Source of the DNA: Halichondria panicea | Taxonomy: Eukaryota > Porifera > Demospongiae > Suberitida > Halichondriidae | Length of the DNA: 64,000 bases | NCBI RefSeq assembly: GCF_963675165.1 | Contig: NC_087377.1 | Location: 13,006,632 to 13,070,631 of the forward strand | Direction: 5' to 3' | In this document: piece by piece, positions 57,840-64,000 of the stretch | Numbering within the stretch: the first letter of the stretch is position 1 | How the letters are laid out: each line of letters begins with the position of its first letter | Made by a program: the position numbers and the translations under genes | Notes under the pieces: model-generated | Database searches by the model: none | The model's input: the letters and a program-made list of their open reading frames with translations, nothing else | What the model was told of the DNA's origin: nothing

Positions 57840-58110
57840 TAGCTAGCTAGCTAGCTGTGGCCCTCTATGGTATTGTCGAGAAGGCTTGCACACTAGTCTG
57901 AAACCAGAAGAGGCTCTCATCTACCTCTATAATGGTTGGATGGTCGTGTGATGTTTTGAACTTGGTTTCTGTACAAATGAGAACTTCTTCTGGCTTCAGA
58001 CTAGATGCAAGCCTTCTCGACAACACCATAAAGGGCCACAGCTAGCTAGCAAGCCTTCTCGACAACGCAATAGAGAGCATAAGCCACAACTTCACAGGAG
58101 ACAAGTATTA
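57840..58110 (+). repeat. Repeat shared with 22400-22860, fold-back
   Basis: GCTGTGGCCCTCTATGGT near 57855 and its near reverse complement at about 58025-58050 form arms of about 64 bp. The interior matches 22.4-22.6 kb. Confidence 0.55.
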
Positions 58111-58510
58111 TTTTGTTAAAATTAATATGGCTAGTAAACAAACTAGTTTACGGTATAATTTTACAAAGGTTTACTATAAAGTATATGAGTTACCCAGATT
58201 CTGGGTAACTTAGTTCGCGCAATACGGGAAACTTGTCTTGACTCAATCCTTTTTACTCCCTTCTACAGAGTGCTCAGAGGATATACCCGGCTATGACTAG
58301 CCTCAAGACCAGGCCGATTAAAATACGGCCTGGTCTCTATTGCATGGGTGATAGTGCACATGCGCGAACTGAGTTACCCAGAATCTGGGTAACTCATATA
58401 CTTTATAGTAAACCTTTGTAAAATTATACCGTAAACTAGTTTGTTTACTAGCCATATTAATTTTAACAAATACTTGTCTCCTGTGAAATTGTGGCTTATG
58501 CTCTCTATTG
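58068..58510. repeat. Large fold-back, about 150-bp arms
   Basis: 58068-58219 and 58361-58510 are near-perfect reverse complements separated by about 140 bp. The arms carry the AAACTAGTTTAC sequence of 22856 and 24492. The spacer holds the CAGGCCG hairpin. No duplication could be confirmed because the flanks are also repeats. Confidence 0.7.
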
Positions 58511-58849
58511 CTTATGCCTCAAGACCAGGCCGATTAAAATACGGCCTGGTCTCTATTGCATGGGTGATAGTGCACATGCACCTGCCTGGTGTTGCACATG
58601 CACAATACATCATACCCACCAAAATACTTAATCATGGCTGATTCTGGTTGTAGCCTTCTTTGTCTGCTGATATTGAAATAACAACATGTATAGGAATATA
58701 AGCGAGTAAACATTTTCTTAGGCAGTGGCGGATCACAGAGGGGGATCCCAGAGTGCCATGGAACCCAGCTAGCTATTTATCAGTAATTTGATTCAAAGTT
58801 TATAGTTGACTGTTTGGTTGAGCAATATTTAGTGTTCAACCACGAAAAC

Positions 58850-59225
58850 TTTACCACAACTATTTATCCCATACCCACTACACCACAGCTCTACACATCG
58901 CAATGGAAACACTCCAACAGTACACTCACCAGTCGTCCCACGTACGGTCTCAGACAATCCTTTCATCTGTGTGTGAGTGTGTGTGGGGGGGTTGCTGAGC
59001 TGTAATGTGTAAACATAATTATGTGTGCTAGCTACTAAGCTAGAAAAGTTATGAGACCCCAAAAATTATGATACCCCAAAAAGGAATATAGGTTACACAG
59101 GCACTATCACATGACCATCCATCAACCTTAGTGCCCAGCTCTGCAGTATAGATGCAGACTGCATGCCTCTCACTGCATGGTTGGCTCCCTGGCTCTGCAT
59201 GAGAGATGTAGAAGTCCACCTACAC
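58850..59225 (-). pseudogene. Frameshifted duplicate of the HEAT-like exons
   Basis: Copies of the VDFYIS exon (about 59120-59219) and the VKDCLKPYVGT exon (about 58930-58968) lie in the same order and strand as at 56.8-57.1 kb. The first has extra bases after VDFYIS and the second an extra A after its start, so neither frame is kept. Confidence 0.55.
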
Positions 59226-59259
59226 ACACACACACACACACACACATCGACATCACAGC

Positions 59260-59790
59260 AAAATTAAGACTGCTAAAATTATTAGGATATGCACATGTAT
59301 CTTAATCTTAAGGTAGTCCATTTGAAAGGTTTGTAAAACGTAAGCATCTGTCAACCAATATGCACATTCTGCTAGGGTGGGTGGATTTGGTAAAGACTTC
59401 TGAATGGATAAGCAATAATCACACAGAGCCATAACAGACAGTAAAGACCCACTACACTAAGCATGAAGCATCAATCGTAGCTCTAATAACTGTATGGGTG
59501 CATGTAAGGGGGTTAGTACTATTAAAAGGGAACAACTAAAATGAGAACCAATTAAGGATGATTCATGCATATACTGTGGTTGCGATGTAGGTACACGTAT
59601 GTATACATGCATGTACCATAAAACCTCGATTTAATTTAAAGCGACACTTTTATTACATTTTGCAAAAGTTGAGCTTTAAATGTACACAATAAAAATGAAT
59701 TTATATAGTGCTATAATTATGGGAGAAATGTCCAAGTGTCGCTTATTTAGAGAATCTTACTGAGCATGGGATGATCTCCCAACTCCCTCC
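59260..59790. other. Non-coding; second copy of the repeat seen at 46-110
   Basis: ACCTCGATTTAA, GCGACACTTTTAT and ACATTTTGCAAAAGT at 59630-59680 match the first 120 bp of the window in reverse. Confidence 0.45.
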
Positions 59791-59800
59791 ACGTGGGGGC

Positions 59801-60114
59801 TAGATGGGCGTGCCCGTCCCCCCGTTTCAGCCCTATCTAGCATTCGTTCTGCTGCAGAAAATCATGCAGCACCAATCAGATTGCAGACTGCTTACGTAAT
59901 ACATTTCAGCACCAATCAGATTATATAGTTCTTACGTAATGCATTCCTTGGCTTCCCAGCTCCTCCCCTTCTCTGCAGCAAGCTGAGCTCTGTGGTTAGA
60001 GGCGTGGCTAATATTAACTATATTCATAGTTAGTACGGGAACAGCAGAATGAATGCTAGATAGGGCTGAAACCCGTCCCCCCCTTTTATGGCTGGGGACG
60101 GGACCGCCCATCTA
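59801..60114. mobile_element. 9-bp-TSD fold-back element, 314 bp
   Basis: Inverted ends start TAGATGGGCG and continue through GTCCCCCC and GGGCTGAAAC blocks, with small differences. CGTGGGGGC is duplicated exactly at 59792-59800 and 60115-60123. Confidence 0.75.
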
Positions 60115-60522
60115 CGTGGGGGCCTCATCGACAAAAAACAGCATAATAAACACACAATAAACATCAAGTGAGACAAGGTATGATAAAGGGTCATGCAATC
60201 TATAACCATCATTGACGGACATACTTATTACATGATAAAGGGTCATGCAATTTACAACCATCATTTGATGGAGATGATAAAAGTACCGGTGGTTGGCTGG
60301 TAGCAGTATGCATGCATAGATACTATACCTAGTATCTATGATGCATGGGTATATGGGTGTGGTTGTCTCTCCTCTGTGGGGAGGTGGACCAGGAACTCTC
60401 TCGTAACTACGAAGGCTGACCGGATCGAGAAGAGTTACAAACGAAAAATGTCTCATGTATAGGGGAACCTGCATGAGGCTAACTGTCCTCTAGTCTCGAT
60501 TTCAAGTTAGTGTACTGATGTA

Positions 60523-60960
60523 TTGCAGCTTGGAATTGAGGCTAGAGAACTTTTAGATTTTAAGAAAGCTTTTAACACTGTTCTACATGATCCTAAAGCT
60601 ATTGCAGTGGAACATGGGAATTACAGCTCTTTGTGGTATTGGCTTACTAAATATCAAACAGACATCACGTTTGTATCAATCATTATTATTGATGGCACCA
60701 AGTCATAATAACTATAAGTCTCACTCTATAGGAGTTCTAATCAGAAGTGAATTATCATGCAGTTGCTCATAAAAAAATCACTTCCATCTAATGCACCAAT
60801 TCACCTAAAGAAACGGTTGTACTTCATTTTGTTGTTGTATAGTCTTGCACCATACCAATTGTATTACTTTGATTATATTTTGTACAATTGCTGTAAAGTT
60901 CAAAATAATAATGGTACTGGTATATATGAGCATAGCCATTATCTCATGTATGTTCACGAG
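60523..60960 (+). pseudogene. Decayed reverse transcriptase fragment
   Basis: The frame from 60523 reads LLDFKKAFNTVLHD, which is motif A of LINE reverse transcriptases, then EHGNYSSLWYWLTKYQTDIT in the expected place before losing the frame near 60710. The following 250 bases contain more plausible but shifted pieces. The element is old and lacks motifs B and C. Confidence 0.6.
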
Positions 60961-60969
60961 TGAATCTCT

Positions 60970-62655
60970 GAGTGAATATGTACTACTTGAGACACTACTG
61001 AAGCTGATTAGGTAGAGAGTGTTCACTAAACGTAAGCCTATCTTACTGACACAATTGTCTTGCTGAATTGATCACATTCGGACACATTCGTCGTTATGCA
61101 AAACTTAATGAAATGATCTTTACCAAAAGTCAACATTGATGCCTTTGGACACCTAGCTATATGCTAAAATTATTCCCAGCATAATTTATCAGGGCCTAAA
61201 CATCACACTTAACTACTAGTGACTCTTACCACAGGCAAATATAGGTCAACATGCATACAGCCATGAGCATACTGTGCTTAAGGGGCTTCATGCACAATGT
61301 ATTAATGCTCCATAATCATAGTGGTAGTCAAAATAAATTGCGTGTTTAATATTTATTTCCCGTCCCTCCCTATAGTTTTGTTATCACAGTCTCTCACTTT
61401 GCTAAATGACCCTTTTAATTGTTAGGCACCTAGCCCCTAGATTTTGTGGCGGGACATCTGGGGAGCTGCCCTAGAAATATGAAAATTCATCAGTATAGTA
61501 ATTACTAAATTAACTTTTCCTAATGCCTTACAAATAGTTACTCCCCTTCTCATAGGCAAATAAATGCGTTTACAGCATTCAAAGAGGGTAAACCACCAGC
61601 CATTAAAATAGAAACTATTTTCACTGAAATAAGTATACCCCAACTACCACAAACAGACAATAATCTTCCTATAATAACTATCCCTTAGAATGACAACAAC
61701 TATTGTATTGAACATCAACATTTCTATGCAAATAGCTATAATGTACGCGTGAACATGTGCAATACATTATTATATACACACCTATACACAGCTGCTGGCA
61801 ACACATGCATAAACAACCAAGAAAGTAAACGGACTTTACTTTCACTTTATAACCTAACAATACATGGTCATACTAACTGCTTTCATAGCAGGAAAAACTA
61901 ACATGCATTAGTGCATGCCTGCCCACCTATACATACATGCTATGTACAGCACATACATTTTAATGTAGGGAACAATCGCTATATAGACAGCTGGCATTGT
62001 GTCAAGTGTGTTGATTGTCATGTGCTGAAAGCCTTGTCATGTACGTGTACATATAAAGAACAACTAGGGTTATATATAGCATTCTATTATTAAGTTTCCA
62101 TGTAGAGTCCAACGATGCATTACGGAAACATTAAAAGTACGCCATAAAAGCAACCAAGCTTCCCACCAACGTTCAAAGTCTGAGTATAAAATTTCAATTC
62201 AGATAGACAAATGATAGCTACTCATGATTATTTATGATGTCAAGCTTTGCTATGGAAACATCAATCAGTGAGTAGACCGTAATCACAGGGGCTCCCCAGT
62301 AAATTCCAGACACACCCAATAATAAGAGGAAGTGACATAGGCAGACAGGAAATTACAAGGCCATTCAGGCCGATAAAGCTACTATAATAGGATATTGGCT
62401 ACACAATTAATCCATATTATATCCAAACAAACCAGAGTTAGAAATAATAATATCATAACGCCATGACTATGAACAGACACAGACGTCATGCTAACAGTAC
62501 GTCTTACATGTAAAGAGGATACATATCTACACACATGCATCACAGTAGATCTAGTTACATATTGTACACCATAGACAGTACTAATGTGATGATGTCATTA
62601 TTATACACAAATTTTTTGGGGGGGGAAGGTTCACCCCAGCCCCCCCCCCCCATTA
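60970..62655. other. No gene seen
   Basis: AT-rich with scattered short frames on both strands and no splice-supported exon. A G-run and C-run at 62620-62651 adjoin the next element. Confidence 0.4.
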
Positions 62656-62664
62656 GATGAAACC

Positions 62665-63234
62665 TAGTCTCAATCCCAGGCCGCTCTTCCTCGAAGAGAG
62701 GGCCTGGTATCGACTGTTTGCGCATGCGCCACATAATCCCCAGAAACTGGGGACTCCGGATTTCATCGTATAATGCTCAGTAAAACCATGACGTCACAAC
62801 GAACGGAAGTGGATTGGAGAAGTGCGATTGTGAAGGTTTCTAGCCAGTGTGATAGCATTCTAATAGCTACCCGTAGCCTGCTATGTTAACAAAGGACTCA
62901 CAGCCTGCAATAGTGTGGATGGCAAATCGTCTGAACGGAGGGAAGGCTGACAATAGCTTATATGGACAGGCCACGCCCATCTGACACTAACCTTGGTGAA
63001 AGTCTACATGTAGACTCTATCAGAAGAAATAGCATGCTGTAACCAAACGTACAGCTCTGTCTCTAGCTAGCTAGCTATATAGCTTTGTGTATGTAGTGTT
63101 CTTTGTGTGTACATGTTATTCAGGATACTTTTCGGGTAAATATCAGTTTAATACGGGGAAATTATCCAATAATTTTGCGCATGCGCAAACAGTCAGTAGC
63201 AGGCCTCTTTTTTGAGGCCTTGTGAAGGAGGCTA
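62665..63234. mobile_element. 9-bp-TSD fold-back element, 570 bp
   Basis: Ends TAGTCTCAATCCCAGGCC and TAGCCTCCTTCACAAGGCCT (reverse strand) are diverged inverted repeats sharing GACTGTTTGCGCATGCGC. GATGAAACC is duplicated exactly at 62656-62664 and 63235-63243. Confidence 0.75.
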
Positions 63235-63551
63235 GATGAAACCCTGATAGGGTATGTTGACTGCTCAGCATTATTATGTCCATCAACCAACAGACAGCAG
63301 ACATGTACAGTACACTATAATTGTATGTGCACAAAATAATGTTCTTGATAATTATAAGCAGTGATCGAGCAAAAAATGTTTGTGAATTGAGAGAAATAAC
63401 CTAAAACTTTCTTAACATGTTAAACATGTAAGCTGACAATTAAGTGATTGTGACTAAACTATGGGGGATAATAAGCTTGTCAATGAGTTCATGTATTGAG
63501 TTGATTCTTGTGCTAACACTAAAATGTTTGTTGTATTCTACCACACACCTA

Positions 63552-63671
63552 GCAGCTACTACCTATGAAAATATGTCACCTAAAGGATATGAGTTGATTC
63601 TTGCACTAACAAGTTATGATCCAGTACCTCCAGTACCTAATGCTTCGCATATTGCTTGGACTGACGTGCAG
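63552..63671 (+). CDS. Possible exon of a receptor tail
   Basis: Bounded by an acceptor (CACACCTAG) and a donor (CAG before GTACTGG), this phase-1-entry exon reads ATTYENMSPKGYELILALTS and YDPVPPVPNASHIAWTDVQ. TYENMSPK resembles VYEEVSPK in the R1-R3 tails. The exon has three tyrosines in YxxM, YxxI and YxxV settings. A tandem GAGTTGATTCTTG duplication at 63498 and 63591 makes chance coding possible. If real, its gene continues beyond 64000 or upstream exons were missed. Confidence 0.3.
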
Positions 63672-63709
63672 GTACTGGAGGTTCATTGCTATGGGCTGAT
63701 TTAGGGGGA

Positions 63710-64000
63710 CGGGCTGGAACCATTGCCGCACCAGCTCTGTATAGGGGAAGGAGATAATGTTTAGGTAGCTAAGCTAATTAAAAGTGTGTTGTACATGGAC
63801 AATTGAGGAAAGCCACTAATCACTCCCAGGGTTACTATCCAGCTAAGAAGCTGTACTACACATGGTCTACCTGCTTAGAAAATGCATTTTTGTGGGTACT
63901 AGTTAGAGCCCTGCCTGCAGGTTTCTTAGTTGATAAGAGATAGTGACCTGCTAGCAGGTTTCTTAGCTAGATAGACACCTCATTAGCAGTGGCCACTTCA
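63710..64000. other. Window end, no gene seen
   Basis: Non-coding, with an imperfect duplication of GCAGGTTTCTTAG at 63917-63930 and 63955-63968. Confidence 0.4.

Overview
This window looks like repeat-rich animal nuclear DNA. Coding sequence is sparse and cut into short exons with GT-AG introns, mostly in phase 1, encoding Ig-like, fibronectin type III (FN3) and sushi/CCP modules. The rest is mostly short transposons, microsatellites and fold-back repeats. The AT-rich introns, the many TAGCTAGC and TAATTAT runs and the mix of receptor modules suggest a sponge, probably a demosponge. That is inference; no marker gene settles it. No rRNA, tRNA, CRISPR array or bacterial-type operon was seen.

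Layout. At 0-8 kb there are only interspersed elements, including a nested pair of TA-target transposons and a fold-back element with 9-bp target duplications. At 8.5-18.4 kb (+) lie the 3' exons of a single-pass membrane protein: one Ig-like domain, an 8-kb repeat-packed intron, one FN3 domain, a transmembrane helix and a short tail. At 18.6-26.8 kb are a TA-target element, a 3' LINE-like fragment, a 72-bp minisatellite, and a 5'-truncated LINE with an open reverse transcriptase frame inside an older inverted-repeat element. At 27.3-28.8 kb (-) are the last exons of an unidentified gene. At 28.9-38.6 kb there are repeats again, including a 2.4-kb element with roughly 700-bp inverted arms.

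The core is 38.9-54.8 kb. It holds three tandem (+) members of one receptor family with the order signal peptide, Ig-like, FN3, sushi repeats, transmembrane helix and a short tyrosine-containing tail. R1 (38867-42644) reads as an intact 507-residue protein. R2 (46189-47649) is deleted and frameshifted. R3 (52708-54766) is nearly intact but has two problem junctions. The last 25 or so residues of the tail are almost identical in all three. Fragments of a minus-strand gene with HEAT-like exons accompany the receptors (44.6-45.1, 50.9-51.1, 55.7-57.6 and 58.9-59.2 kb), so the locus seems to have grown by duplication of receptor plus neighbour. A possible further tail exon lies at 63.55 kb. The last 4 kb otherwise hold repeats and a decayed reverse transcriptase piece.

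The two most notable results are the receptor cluster with its constrained cytoplasmic tail, and a family of non-autonomous elements that I could delimit seven times by perfect 9-bp target duplications.
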